A DNA stretch of 64,000 nt from Rhodococcus sp. SMB37 (GTDB lineage: Bacteria; Actinomycetota; Actinomycetes; Mycobacteriales; Mycobacteriaceae), in the NCBI RefSeq assembly GCF_004345605.1, contig NZ_SLVY01000001.1, forward strand, positions 1-64,000. The letters are read 5' to 3'. The position numbers and the translations under genes are program-made. A model generated the notes under the pieces. The model searched no databases, was not told the DNA's origin, and saw nothing but the letters and a program-made list of their open reading frames with translations. Every line of letters starts with the position of its first letter. The first letter of the stretch is position 1. Positions 1 through 8,577 of the stretch are shown one piece after another.

Positions 1-216
1 CGCTCGCTGCCCACCGGTCCACCGTCATTCTCGACACACTCAAAGTGTTGCCGAGCTCGACCGCGGAGCATCCACGGACCAACCCTCGGTACGCGGCTGC
101 CCGTGTCTCCCACGGAATCCTTCTCGCCACGACTGCACCCCTTCATCCAGGGGTGTTGCATTGGCCTTCTGAATCCAAGCCGGTAATTGCGACGAAAACT
201 GCACACTCAAAAGCGA
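1..216. other. 3' flank of mshC, no gene recognised
   Basis: No convincing coding sequence was found here. The stretch holds a hairpin-capable repeat (CACCCCT at 136-142, AGGGGTG at 149-155, six-base loop) just downstream of the mshC stop. It has no run of T on the mshC strand, so a terminator role is only possible. Confidence 0.4.
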
Positions 217-1458
217 CTACCGCAGCGGAACGCCCAGCAGTGCGTCGACTGCGTCGGCGAACAGGCCCGGCGCTTCCGCGTCGTCGCCGCCGCGGTCGAC
301 CGCGAACTGCGCCCACGCATCGAGGGCAGCGAGGGCCTTGGGGGTGTCGAGGTCGTCGGCAAGGTGCTGACGCAACCGCGCGATCGTGTCGTCGACCGAC
401 GACGCCGACGTCAATGCCGCCGCTTGCCGCCACAACTCCAGCCGCGCCTCTGCGGACGCAAGGACATCAGCGGTCCACGGCCGATCGACGCGGTAGTGGC
501 CGGACATCAGGCCGAGCCGGATCGCGGCGGGGTCGACGCCTTCACCGCGCATCTTCGAGACGAACACCAGGTTGCCGCGCGACTTGGACATCTTCTCGCC
601 GTCGAGGCCGATCATGCCGGTGTGCACGTAGTGCCGCGCGAAGCGGCGGTCGCCGGTGACGGCCTCGGCGTGCGCGGCGGAGAACTCGTGGTGCGGGAAG
701 ATCAGGTCGCTGCCGCCGCCCTGGACGTCGAAGCCGCTCCCGATGCGGTTGAGTGCGATCGCGGCGCATTCGATGTGCCAGCCGGGCCTGCCGTCGCCGA
801 ACGGGGACGGCCAGGACGGTTCGTCGGGACGCTGCGCGCGCCACAGGAGCGCGTCGAGCGGGTTGCGCTTGCCCGGCCGGTCCGGGTCGCCGCCACGTTC
901 GGCGAAGAACTGCGCCATGGTGGCGTGGTCGTACCCGGATTCGTAGCCGAATTGTTCGGTGGCGTCGACCCGGAAGTACACGTCCGGATACTGCTCGTCG
1001 TCGACCACATACGCAGCCCCTGATGCGACGAGCTTCTCGACGAGCTCGATCACCTCACCCACCGATTCGACGGCACCGATGTAGTCGCGCGGCGGCAGGA
1101 CCCGCAGCGCCTCCATGTCCTCACGGAACAGCGCGGTCTCGCGCATACCGAGCACCACCCAGTCCTCGCCGTCGCGGGCGGCGCGTTCGAACAGCGGGTC
1201 GTCGACGTCGGTGACGTTCTGCACGTAGTGGACAACGTGCCCGTTGTCGCGCCAGATGCGGTTGACCAGATCGAACGTGAGGTAGGTGGCGGCATGCCCG
1301 AGGTGGGTGGCGTCGTACGGGGTGATCCCGCATACGTACATCGTGGCCGTCGCGCCGGGGGTGACGGGTCGCACAGCTCGATCTGCGGTGTCGAACAACC
1401 TGAGCGGGGGGCCTTCACCGGGCACGGACGGAATCGCGACATCGGACCAAGACAGCAT
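217..1458 (-). CDS. mshC: Cysteine--glucosaminyl-inositol ligase MshC (mycothiol synthesis)
   Basis: MshC joins cysteine to glucosaminyl-inositol using ATP, the third step of mycothiol synthesis, in the cytoplasm. The 413-residue protein has a class I cysteinyl-tRNA-synthetase-like fold: Cys43 in CGITPYD, the HIGH-type motif THLGH at 51-55, zinc-site residues Cys231 and His256, and KMSKS at 289-293. Length fits the family (about 412-414). I chose the ATG at 1458 over an in-frame start 34 codons upstream because the upstream residues have no family similarity. A -10-like TAGGCT ends seven bases before this ATG, suggesting a leaderless mRNA. Family assignment rests on known motifs; the tRNA-ligase paralogue CysS is less likely because the C-terminal anticodon-binding region is short. 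Confidence 0.96.
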   Translation of the reverse strand: MLSWSDVAIPSVPGEGPPLRLFDTADRAVRPVTPGATATMYVCGITPYDATHLGHAATYLTFDLVNRIWRDNGHVVHYVQNVTDVDDPLFERAARDGEDWVVLGMRETALFREDMEALRVLPPRDYIGAVESVGEVIELVEKLVASGAAYVVDDEQYPDVYFRVDATEQFGYESGYDHATMAQFFAERGGDPDRPGKRNPLDALLWRAQRPDEPSWPSPFGDGRPGWHIECAAIALNRIGSGFDVQGGGSDLIFPHHEFSAAHAEAVTGDRRFARHYVHTGMIGLDGEKMSKSRGNLVFVSKMRGEGVDPAAIRLGLMSGHYRVDRPWTADVLASAEARLELWRQAAALTSASSVDDTIARLRQHLADDLDTPKALAALDAWAQFAVDRGGDDAEAPGLFADAVDALLGVPLR

Positions 1459-1465
1459 GGACCCG

Positions 1466-1471
1466 AGCCTA
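1466..1471 (-). promoter_or_regulatory. -10-like hexamer for leaderless mshC transcript
   Basis: TAGGCT on the minus strand, followed by seven bases and then the mshC ATG. Transcription would start at or next to the start codon. No Shine-Dalgarno sequence is visible, which agrees with a leaderless message. Confidence 0.5.
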
Positions 1472-1603
1472 ATGGAATGGGCGAAACGAGCAGCCTCGCC
1501 CCTGCTCCGCGGGCGTGCGTCACCATGGATTCGGTACGGTTCGATGTCGGCCACGGCCACGTGCGTTCGGCTCTACCGATTTCAGAATTTGTGGGAGGTT
1601 CCC

Positions 1604-2557
1604 GTGGCTGGTGGTCTCGTCGCTCTGTTGGACGACGTGGCGGTGCTCGCGAAGGCGGCAGCTGCGTCGATCGACGACATCGGAGCCGCGGCCGGTAAGG
1701 CAAGCATCAAGGCCGCGGGTGTGGTGGTCGACGACACCGCCGTCACCCCGCGCTATGTGCACGGGTTCTCCCCCGACCGCGAACTGCCGATCATCCGCAA
1801 GATCGCGATCGGGTCGATCCGCAACAAGCTGCTGATCATCCTCCCGGTGGCGATGCTGCTGAGCCAGTTTCTTCCGCAGGCACTGCCGTATCTGCTGATC
1901 GCCGGTGGCCTGTTCCTGTGCTTCGAGGGCGCCGAGAAGGTCTACGAAGCGCTGTTCGGTGGTCACCATGCCGACGAGGACGTCCCGGCAGCGGCGCGCG
2001 GGCCCGAGTTCGAGAAGTCCATGGTCAGCGGCGCGATCCGTACCGATCTGATCCTCTCGGCCGAGATCATGGTGATCTCGCTGTCGTCGGTCGAGAGCGA
2101 ACCGTTCGTGACCCGGCTGTTGGTGCTGATCGTCGTCGCGATCCTGATCACCGTCCTGGTGTACGGGGTGGTCGCGCTGATCGTCAAGATGGACGACGTC
2201 GGCCTGGCGCTCGCACAACGCACCTCGACATTCAGTCAGCGCATCGGGCGCGGTCTGGTGGCCGCGATGCCGAAGGTGATGACGGTGCTCACCGTGGTCG
2301 GTATCGCCGCGATGCTGTGGGTGGGCGGCCACATCCTGATCGTCAACGTCGGTGAGGCCGGGTTCCACTGGCCCGCCGATCGTCTCCACGATCTCGAACA
2401 CTGGTTCGGCGAGTTCGTCCACGGCGGGTTCGGCGGCGTCCTGTCGTGGACCGCAGGCACCGTGGCGTCCGCGATCGTCGGACTCGTCCTCGGCGCAATG
2501 GTCGTGCTGGTCGTACATTTGCTTCCGAAGCGGAAGAAGAACGCCGCGGCGCACTGA
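1604..2557 (+). CDS. DUF808 family inner-membrane protein (YedI-like)
   Basis: A 317-residue integral membrane protein of the DUF808 family; E. coli YedI is the named relative and its function is unknown. The N-terminus (GGLVALLDDVAVLAKAAAAS, then a conserved DDTAVTP segment) is typical. Several hydrophobic segments follow, for example around residues 75-105, 155-185, 205-235 and 275-305. The GTG at 1604 is preceded by GGGAGG six bases upstream, so the longer in-frame extension into the mshC leader is rejected. It faces away from mshC and converges with the SCO1664-family gene, leaving 22 bases between the two stops. Confidence 0.88.
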   Translation: MAGGLVALLDDVAVLAKAAAASIDDIGAAAGKASIKAAGVVVDDTAVTPRYVHGFSPDRELPIIRKIAIGSIRNKLLIILPVAMLLSQFLPQALPYLLIAGGLFLCFEGAEKVYEALFGGHHADEDVPAAARGPEFEKSMVSGAIRTDLILSAEIMVISLSSVESEPFVTRLLVLIVVAILITVLVYGVVALIVKMDDVGLALAQRTSTFSQRIGRGLVAAMPKVMTVLTVVGIAAMLWVGGHILIVNVGEAGFHWPADRLHDLEHWFGEFVHGGFGGVLSWTAGTVASAIVGLVLGAMVVLVVHLLPKRKKNAAAH

Positions 2558-2579
2558 CTCGATCAGGTCGCAGGCAGGT

Positions 2580-3377
2580 TCAGAACGCCGGCCACGGGAT
2601 TCGCCGCTCACCGATGGGGCGGGGCATCAGGGGCTGGTCGAGCAGCGCGGTGATGCGGTGGTGCAGCGCCGCGACCTCGGCGTCGGTGATGTGCTCGGCG
2701 AGCACATCGGCGAAGTCACCGTCGAACCGGCGGGCAAGCTTGTCGAGGTCGGTGAGCAGCGCCTGATCGACGGTGGAGTTCGCCCAGCCCCACAGCACTG
2801 TCCGTAGCTTGTTCTGAGAATGCAGGCAGATGCCGTGGTCGATGCCGTAGACGGTGCCGTCCATGCCTTCGAGAACGTGGCCGCCCTTGCGGTCGGCGTT
2901 GTTGAGGACGACATCGAGCACGGCCATCCGCTGCAGTCGCGGGTCGTCGGCGTGGACGAGTGCGACGTCGCTGCCGTTCATGTCGCGCGCGTGCAGCACG
3001 GCCAGCCACCCGTCCGGTACTGCGTCGATCGGGCAGATGTCGACGAGGTCGAGCCTGTCGGCGGAATCTTCGCGGGTGTCGATCCAGCGTTGCACCATCC
3101 CGGGCCCGAACGGGCCGTCGCGCAACACTGTGAGGGGGATGACGCCCCAGCCGAGCGCCTCGGAGATGAGGTAGGACGCGACCTCGCGTCCGGCGAGGGT
3201 GCCGTCCGGGAAATCCCACAGCGGGCGTTCCCCGCGGACGGGTTTGTAGACACACCGCACGGTCTGTGAATCGAGCGTGGCGTCGCACACGAGGGTGGCG
3301 TTGCTGGCGTGCACGACCTGCCCGACGACGGTCAGGTCGCCGTCGGGCAGCACGCTGCGCACGTCGGGCACGGCCAC
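2580..3377 (-). CDS. SCO1664 family protein (distant PI3/4-kinase-like fold)
   Basis: A 265-residue protein of an actinobacterial family named after Streptomyces SCO1664. Members show distant similarity to phosphatidylinositol 3-/4-kinase catalytic domains. Kinase-like elements are visible: CVYKP (about 56-60) as a candidate nucleotide-binding lysine, VLNNADRKGGHVL (about 174-186) resembling a catalytic loop, and YGIDHGICL (about 193-201) resembling a metal-binding DFG-type loop. The GTG at 3377 was chosen because it lies four bases after the stop of the DUF3090 gene; the longer frame overlaps that gene. The trio SCO1664 / DUF3090 / phosphomutase is conserved near mshC in actinobacteria. The substrate is unknown; an inositol-containing metabolite is only a guess from context. 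Confidence 0.85.
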   Translation of the reverse strand: MAVPDVRSVLPDGDLTVVGQVVHASNATLVCDATLDSQTVRCVYKPVRGERPLWDFPDGTLAGREVASYLISEALGWGVIPLTVLRDGPFGPGMVQRWIDTREDSADRLDLVDICPIDAVPDGWLAVLHARDMNGSDVALVHADDPRLQRMAVLDVVLNNADRKGGHVLEGMDGTVYGIDHGICLHSQNKLRTVLWGWANSTVDQALLTDLDKLARRFDGDFADVLAEHITDAEVAALHHRITALLDQPLMPRPIGERRIPWPAF

Positions 3378-3381
3378 GGTG

Positions 3382-3969
3382 TCAGCTCTCCTCGTCGAAC
3401 CATGACGTCGGATCGAAGCCCGGTGTGCGCAGGTAGCCGTTGGTGCGCACGCAGATGTGGCCTTCCCCACCGATGGGTTCGCCGCACAGCGGGCAGGGGG
3501 TGCGCCCGGCGGAGATGACCATCTCGGAGCGGGTCGCGAAGCCTCGTGCCTGGATCGGGGTGAGGAAAACCCGGACGGCGTCGGGGCCTTCCTCGGTGTC
3601 GTCGAGGACGACGGATTCGTCGAGTTCGGTCTCGGTGACGGCGAGCAGTTCGACGACGACGGCGCCGGAGTCGGCGTCCCATCCCAATCCCATGGTGCCG
3701 ACCCGGAATTCCGCGTCGATCGGGGTTTCCAGGGGGCTGGTGTCGACGTCGGCGTCTTCGGGCAGCGTGGTGCCGAACCGCCGGTGGACTTCTTCGAGCA
3801 GCAGACCCATCCGGTCGGCGAGGATCTGGACCTGCTGCTTTTCCAGTATCACGCTCACCACCCGGGAGTCGTGTACGGCCTGCAGGTAGAACACCCGGTC
3901 GCCGGGTTCACCGACGGTGCCGGCAACGAACCGGTCCGGAGTCCGGAAGACGTGTATCGCGCGGGCCAT
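3382..3969 (-). CDS. DUF3090 family protein
   Basis: A 195-residue actinobacterial protein of unknown function, middle gene of the SCO1664 / DUF3090 / phosphomutase cluster. The N-terminal two thirds is an acidic mixed alpha/beta region. The C-terminus carries CPLCGEP followed by GEGHIC, a CxxC plus HxC arrangement suggesting a small metal site. A strong AGGAGG-type site precedes the ATG at 3969. It ends four bases before the SCO1664-family start, so those two are almost certainly translationally coupled. The gap to the upstream phosphomutase gene is 45 bases. No enzyme activity can be inferred from the sequence. Confidence 0.88.
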   Translation of the reverse strand: MARAIHVFRTPDRFVAGTVGEPGDRVFYLQAVHDSRVVSVILEKQQVQILADRMGLLLEEVHRRFGTTLPEDADVDTSPLETPIDAEFRVGTMGLGWDADSGAVVVELLAVTETELDESVVLDDTEEGPDAVRVFLTPIQARGFATRSEMVISAGRTPCPLCGEPIGGEGHICVRTNGYLRTPGFDPTSWFDEES

Positions 3970-4014
3970 TGCACCTCCTCGAGTCCGTTCACTGTGCCAT
4001 GTCGGTCACTGTCA

Positions 4015-4746
4015 TTATCCGCCCCGGGTGCTGTGTCCCTCTCCGGCCTCGTCGGCCGAGGATTCGTCGGCCCCGCTGCCGGGCACTTCACCTCCGGGAA
4101 CGGATTTCGGGGCGTCGGCGACCGCGAGACCGGAGAAGTCGCCGCCGGTGTCGTTGACGCGCAGGACGAAGGGCCTGGTGTCGGTGTAGCGCACGACGCT
4201 GATCGATGCGGGTTCGGCGACGATGCGCTGGAATCCGTCGAGGTGGGTGGCCAGCGCATCGGCCAGGATCGCCTTGATCACGTCGCCGTGGCTGCACGCG
4301 ACCCACACGACGTCCTTGCCGTGGGTGTCGGCGAGGCGACGGTCGTGCTCGCGGATCGCCGCGACCGCGCGGGCCTGCACCTGCGCGAGTCCTTCGCCGC
4401 CGGGGAAGACCGCCGCGGACGCGTGCTGTTGCACGACCTTCCAGAGCGGTTCGCGGACGAGGTCGCCGAGTTTGCGGCCGGTCCACTGCCCGTAGTCGAC
4501 TTCGGCGAGCCGGTCGTCGATGGTCGGTGTCAGGCCGCGGTCGGTGGCCAGCGGCTGCACGGTCTGTCGGCAGCGCATCAGCGGCGACCGGACGATCTCG
4601 GCGATCTCGAGCCCCGTCAAGCGGGTGAGAAGGTTCTTGGCCTGCACGTGGCCGACCTCGTCGAGTTCTACCCCGGGGGTGCGGCCGGCCAGCATGTGCG
4701 AGGTGTTGGCCGTCGACCGTCCGTGGCGCAGCAGGATGACCGTCAT
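4015..4746 (-). CDS. MSMEG_4193-type histidine phosphatase (phosphomutase-like)
   Basis: A 243-residue member of the histidine phosphatase superfamily. The phosphohistidine motif LLRHG is at residues 5-9, with His8 as nucleophile. Arg54 in RSPLMRC and the SHGD motif near residue 150 complete the usual catalytic pocket. The C-terminal 30 residues are Gly/Ser/Glu-rich and probably disordered. It is named after a Mycobacterium smegmatis member and is a constant partner of the DUF3090 and SCO1664-family genes downstream. The superfamily makes both mutases and phosphatases; phosphatase is more likely because classic dPGM signature regions are absent. A TAGGCT hexamer seven bases before the ATG predicts a leaderless transcript for the trio. 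Confidence 0.88.
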   Translation of the reverse strand: MTVILLRHGRSTANTSHMLAGRTPGVELDEVGHVQAKNLLTRLTGLEIAEIVRSPLMRCRQTVQPLATDRGLTPTIDDRLAEVDYGQWTGRKLGDLVREPLWKVVQQHASAAVFPGGEGLAQVQARAVAAIREHDRRLADTHGKDVVWVACSHGDVIKAILADALATHLDGFQRIVAEPASISVVRYTDTRPFVLRVNDTGGDFSGLAVADAPKSVPGGEVPGSGADESSADEAGEGHSTRGG

Positions 4747-4753
4747 GTGATCC

Positions 4754-4759
4754 AGCCTA
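4754..4759 (-). promoter_or_regulatory. -10-like hexamer for phosphomutase-DUF3090-SCO1664 operon
   Basis: TAGGCT on the minus strand, seven bases before the ATG at 4746 and identical in sequence and spacing to the one before mshC. There is no Shine-Dalgarno site for this gene, unlike DUF3090 downstream. Confidence 0.5.
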
Positions 4760-4801
4760 GATGTCGTGCGGCGCCACGGCGGCCGAGCGTCCCCACGGCG
4801 G

Positions 4802-5647
4802 CTACGTCGCCGCGATCACACCGGTGCCGAGCAGCCCGAAGAGCAGCAGACCGACGATGATGCGGTATCCGACGAACCAGTACATCGAGTGGTTCACCAC
4901 GAATTTGAGCAGCCAGGCGATCGCCGCGTAGCCCACACCGAACGCGATGAGCGTCGCGACCGCGAGCTGAGCACCGGAGGCCTCGAGCCCCTCACCGACG
5001 GGTTCGAACGCATCGGGAAGGCTGAACAGCCCCGACGCGAGGACGGCCGGGATGGCCAGCAGGAACGAGTAGCGGGCTGCAGCCTCACGGGTCAGGCCGA
5101 GGAACAGACCGGCGGAGATCGTGCCACCGGAGCGCGACACACCGGGGATCAGTGCGAGCGCCTGCGCCGAACCCATGATCAGGCCGTCCTTGAGTGTGAG
5201 CTGCTCGATGGTGCGGCGCTGGCGTCCGTAGTATTCGGCGGCGGCGATGACGAACGAGAACACGATGAGCATGGTCGCGACGAGCCACAGGTTGCGTGCG
5301 ACGGTACGGATCTCGTCCTTGAACACCAGTCCGAGGATGCCGATCGGGATGGTGCCGAGGATCACATACCAACCCATCTTGTAGTCGTGGTTGTCGCGGT
5401 GCTCCTTGTGGAACACGCCGCGGAACCAGGCGCACATGATGCGCCAGATGTCGCCGGCGAAGAACAACAGAACGGCGGCTTCGGTGCCGAGCTGCGTCAC
5501 GGCGGTGAACGATGCGCCGGCGTCTGCTCCGAAGAACAGCTCGGACACGATCCGCAGGTGACCCGACGAAGAAATCGGCAGGAATTCGGTCAGACCCTGC
5601 ACCAGTCCGAGGATGATTGTCTGCAGCCAGGTCATCGATTCGGTCAT
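4802..5647 (-). CDS. uppP: Undecaprenyl-diphosphatase UppP (BacA)
   Basis: UppP removes a phosphate from undecaprenyl diphosphate, recycling the lipid carrier for peptidoglycan, and acts in the cytoplasmic membrane. The 281-residue protein has about eight membrane segments. Active-site signatures are visible: [17 protein letters not shown] at 14-30, with Glu21 and His30 matching catalytic residues of E. coli BacA, and the second motif [10 protein letters not shown] holding the essential arginine. The ATG at 5647 follows GAGGTG with good spacing; a second in-frame ATG four codons later is possible. The long upstream in-frame extension overlaps the aldo/keto reductase start and is rejected. This corresponds in order to Rv2136c. 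Confidence 0.96.
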   Translation of the reverse strand: MTESMTWLQTIILGLVQGLTEFLPISSSGHLRIVSELFFGADAGASFTAVTQLGTEAAVLLFFAGDIWRIMCAWFRGVFHKEHRDNHDYKMGWYVILGTIPIGILGLVFKDEIRTVARNLWLVATMLIVFSFVIAAAEYYGRQRRTIEQLTLKDGLIMGSAQALALIPGVSRSGGTISAGLFLGLTREAAARYSFLLAIPAVLASGLFSLPDAFEPVGEGLEASGAQLAVATLIAFGVGYAAIAWLLKFVVNHSMYWFVGYRIIVGLLLFGLLGTGVIAAT

Positions 5648-5854
5648 GCCGTCACCTCGGCACGGTCGCGGGAGGGTGATGTCCGGTGGGTCGAGGTGCC
5701 CGCATTCGATGAGCGCAGAGTCCGATTCACCCGCGAAACAGTACGCGGCGCGGCGAACCTCCACTCGTCGTGCATCCGACATTAAGGTGCCAGTCATGGG
5801 AACGGTCGTGCATCGATCGGCACGTTCCCTCCGGTCGGGAGGATCACAGGCGGT

Positions 5855-6793
5855 ATGGAACACAGAACAGTGGGCTCGAGTGGACTGCGCGTGTCACGGC
5901 TCGGACTCGGAACGTTGACCTGGGGACGCGGCACCGACGGCGATGAGGCGGCTGCGCAGCTGTCGGCGTTCGTCGATGCGGGAGGCACTCTCGTCGACAC
6001 CTCGCCCGCCTACGGTGATGGGGTTGCGCAGCGCATCCTCGCCGAACTGCTCGACGATGTGGTGCCCCGCGACGAACTGGTGCTCTCGGGCAGTTCCGGG
6101 ATCGACACCACCAAGCTCGGTGCCGGCCGGGTCGACTGTTCCCGTGGTGGTCTGCTCACCCAACTCGACCACACGCTGCGAGAACTGGGCACCGACCACC
6201 TCGACATCTGGCAGGTCGCGACCTGGGACCCGCACACCCCTATCGAGGAGGTCGCGTCGGCGCTCGAGTTCGCCGTGTCCAGTGGCCGCGTCCGGTACGT
6301 CGGGGTGCGTGGCTATCTCGGGTGGCAGCTCGCGACGGCAGCAGCACACACCCGACGGCCCGCTCCCCTGGTGTGCACGCAGGTCGAGTACTCGCTCCTG
6401 GCGCGCGGCGTCGAAGAGGAACTCATCCCCGCGGCCGCACATCACGGCGTCGGCGTGTTCGCGGCGGTCCCGCTCGCCGGTGGTGTGCTCACCGGTAAGT
6501 ACCGCTCGGGGACACCCGCCGATTCGCGCGGCGCCGACGACGTGCACACCGACGAAGTGCAGCGGTACCTGACGAAGTCCGCGATCAGGGTGGTCGACGC
6601 GGTTGCCACTGCCGCGGACGGGCTCGGCACATCGCCGTTGGCGGTGGCGTTGGCGTGGGTGCGGGATCGTCCGCATGTCGCCTCGGCCCTGGTCGGTGCG
6701 CGTGATCTGGCACAGTTGACGGGGGTGCTGGTCGCGGAGGAGCTGGCGTTGCCGCCGGCGATCTCGGCTGCACTCGACGACGTCAGTGCGTGA
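5855..6793 (+). CDS. Aldo/keto reductase family protein with degenerate active site
   Basis: A 312-residue (beta/alpha)8 aldo/keto reductase-fold protein. Asp48 and Tyr53 of the catalytic tetrad are present in DTSPAYGDG. The usual lysine is replaced by serine (Ser80 in VLSGSSG) and the usual histidine by alanine (Ala122 in WQVATWDP). The rest of the fold looks intact, including LGTDHLDIW and the C-terminal [12 protein letters not shown] cofactor loop. GGGAGG lies upstream of the ATG. Loss of two tetrad residues argues against ordinary carbonyl reduction. It may bind NADP(H) or act on another substrate. It is divergent from uppP. Confidence 0.85.
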   Translation: MEHRTVGSSGLRVSRLGLGTLTWGRGTDGDEAAAQLSAFVDAGGTLVDTSPAYGDGVAQRILAELLDDVVPRDELVLSGSSGIDTTKLGAGRVDCSRGGLLTQLDHTLRELGTDHLDIWQVATWDPHTPIEEVASALEFAVSSGRVRYVGVRGYLGWQLATAAAHTRRPAPLVCTQVEYSLLARGVEEELIPAAAHHGVGVFAAVPLAGGVLTGKYRSGTPADSRGADDVHTDEVQRYLTKSAIRVVDAVATAADGLGTSPLAVALAWVRDRPHVASALVGARDLAQLTGVLVAEELALPPAISAALDDVSA

Positions 6794-6824
6794 GATGGAA
6801 CCGGGCCTCGCCGGTCCATCCCGC

Positions 6825-6843
6825 AAAGGTTAGGCTGTCCTTT
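6825..6843. promoter_or_regulatory. IdeR/DtxR iron box overlapping the heme oxygenase promoter
   Basis: AAAGGTTAGGCTGTCCTTT agrees at 13 of 19 positions with the IdeR/DtxR consensus TTAGGTTAGGCTAACCTAA. It contains a -10-like TAGGCT at 6831-6836, so bound repressor would block RNA polymerase. It lies 41 bases before the heme oxygenase ATG. This predicts induction of the heme oxygenase-HmuTUV operon on iron starvation. Confidence 0.7.
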
Positions 6844-6883
6844 CAACAGGGTTGATCACGGGCAGCACAGGGAGGTGGGGTCG

Positions 6884-7549
6884 ATGACCACGACCGAGGT
6901 CACAGGGTTCGCCGAGCGGATCCGGATCGAGACACAGCAGGCACATTCGGACACCGAGAACTCGGTGTTCGTCACCGAACTGCTCGACGGCAAACTCGAT
7001 GCCTCAGCCCATGCCGCGCTGATCGCCCAGACCTGGTTCGTGTACGACGCGCTCGAACGGATCGGACAGACCTACGCCGACGATCCCATCGTCGGACCGT
7101 TCCTGACCCCCGAACTTCTCCGCACCTCGGCACTCGAGGCCGACCTCGTGTTCCTGCTCGGCGAACAGTGGCGTGACGGGATCACGCCGCTGCCCGCCAC
7201 CGTCGCGTATGTCGAACGGTTGCAGAAGGTCGCGGCATCATCGCCGGAAGCGTTCCTGGCGCACCACTACCTGCGGTACATGGGCGACCTGTCGGGTGGG
7301 CAGATCATCCGCCGCATGCTCGAACGCGCCTACGGATACGACCGCGACGGACTGCACTTCTACATCTTCGACGAGATCCCGAAGACGAAGCCGTTCAAGG
7401 ACTCTTACCGCGCCAAGCTCGATGCCGCTCCCCTCGACGAGACCCAGCAGCAACAAGTGATCGACGAGGCGAACCTCGTCTTCGGTCTCAACGGCGCGTT
7501 GTTCGCCGACCTGGCCGCCGATCTCGACCGATACCGGGCGCAGGTCTGA
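6884..7549 (+). CDS. hmuO: Heme oxygenase (biliverdin-producing, HmuO type)
   Basis: Cleaves heme to biliverdin, CO and iron in the cytoplasm, releasing iron from imported heme. The 221-residue protein is the usual size for bacterial HmuO. Proximal heme ligand His21 sits in TQQAHSDTE, and the distal-helix motif RYMGDLSGGQ is at 131-140. The ATG at 6884 was chosen because GGAGGTGGGG lies just upstream; an in-frame GTG inside that site is an artefact. It is five bases from hmuT and heads an operon of heme degradation plus heme import, under an iron box at 6825-6843. Confidence 0.95.
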   Translation: MTTTEVTGFAERIRIETQQAHSDTENSVFVTELLDGKLDASAHAALIAQTWFVYDALERIGQTYADDPIVGPFLTPELLRTSALEADLVFLLGEQWRDGITPLPATVAYVERLQKVAASSPEAFLAHHYLRYMGDLSGGQIIRRMLERAYGYDRDGLHFYIFDEIPKTKPFKDSYRAKLDAAPLDETQQQQVIDEANLVFGLNGALFADLAADLDRYRAQV

Positions 7550-7554
7550 ACGAT

Positions 7555-8577
7555 ATGTTCCGTTCGACCGTGAAGGTCCTGTCGGCGCTGCTCGTGGCAA
7601 TCGTCGCGCTCGTGCTCGGCAGCTGCAGCACCGAGTCCGGTGGATCCGGGGCATCCGCGGCTGCCGGTGCCCGCACCGCGACCGTCGCCGACCCCGATCC
7701 ACGACCGATCACCACAGATACCTCCCCGACGCTTCCCGCGACAGTGCGCAGTTTCGACGGAGTCGATGTCACCGTGACCGATGTGTCGCGGATCGTCGTC
7801 GCGGACCGCTCCGGGACCCTCGCTCAGACCGTGTTCTCGCTCGGTCTCGGCGACAACGTCGTCGGCCGCTCCACCGCGATCTTCCCCGCCGGTGAGCACC
7901 TACCGAACGTCACGCCCGGCGGGCACAGTCTCAATACCGAAGCGATCCTGGCGTTGAACCCGACGGTGGTGCTCACCGACACCTCGATAGGTCCGCTGGC
8001 CGTGCAGCAGCAGTTGCGCGACACCGGCGTGCCGGTGGTGTTCGTCGATCCGGAACGCAACCTCGACACCGTGTCGACGGGCATCGAATCGGTTGCCGCA
8101 GCGCTCGGTGTCCCTGAGGCAGGCGAGGCGCTGATCGAGCGCACCAACGAGGAGATCGCCGCGGCACAGGCCTCTGTTCCGGCGGATCAACCCGAGTTCA
8201 CCGTCGCGTTCCTGTATCTGCGTGGCTCGGCGATCAAAATGCTCGGCGGACCGGGGTCGGGTGCCGATGCGTTGATCGAAGCCCTAGGCGGACTCGACGC
8301 GGGAACCGTGGCCGGTCTCGAATCGCAGTTCATGCCGATCACCAGCGAGGCCATGATCGCGTCTGCGCCCGACACGATCCTGATCATGACGCACAGTCTC
8401 GAATCCGTCGGCGGACCGGAAGGCCTGGCCGAGCTTCCGGGTGTCGCGCAAACCCCGGCCGGGAAGAGCGGCAGCATCGTCGACATGGACGACGCGGTGC
8501 TGCTGAGTTTCGGACCCGAGACCGGTGAGGTCCTCGCGGCTCTCGTCGAGGCGTTCTATCCCCCCGATGCCGCGTGA
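7555..8577 (+). CDS. hmuT: Heme-binding lipoprotein HmuT of a heme ABC importer
   Basis: Extracytoplasmic heme receptor that delivers heme to HmuU. The 340-residue precursor begins with a lipoprotein signal peptide; the lipobox LGSC puts the lipidated cysteine at residue 24. It is followed by a Ser/Gly/Ala-rich linker and a class III periplasmic-binding-protein fold (IVVADRSGTLAQTVFSLGLG, then ALNPTVVLTD and SAPDTILIM). This two-lobed organisation with a rigid helix is typical of heme, siderophore and cobalamin receptors; the adjacent heme oxygenase supports heme. Its 3' end overlaps hmuU by 11 bases if hmuU starts at 8567. Confidence 0.93.
   Translation: MFRSTVKVLSALLVAIVALVLGSCSTESGGSGASAAAGARTATVADPDPRPITTDTSPTLPATVRSFDGVDVTVTDVSRIVVADRSGTLAQTVFSLGLGDNVVGRSTAIFPAGEHLPNVTPGGHSLNTEAILALNPTVVLTDTSIGPLAVQQQLRDTGVPVVFVDPERNLDTVSTGIESVAAALGVPEAGEALIERTNEEIAAAQASVPADQPEFTVAFLYLRGSAIKMLGGPGSGADALIEALGGLDAGTVAGLESQFMPITSEAMIASAPDTILIMTHSLESVGGPEGLAELPGVAQTPAGKSGSIVDMDDAVLLSFGPETGEVLAALVEAFYPPDAA

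Noticed and set aside
3457-4860. 467-codon plus-strand frame
   Set aside because: Antisense to the DUF3090 and phosphomutase genes, which carry recognisable motifs.
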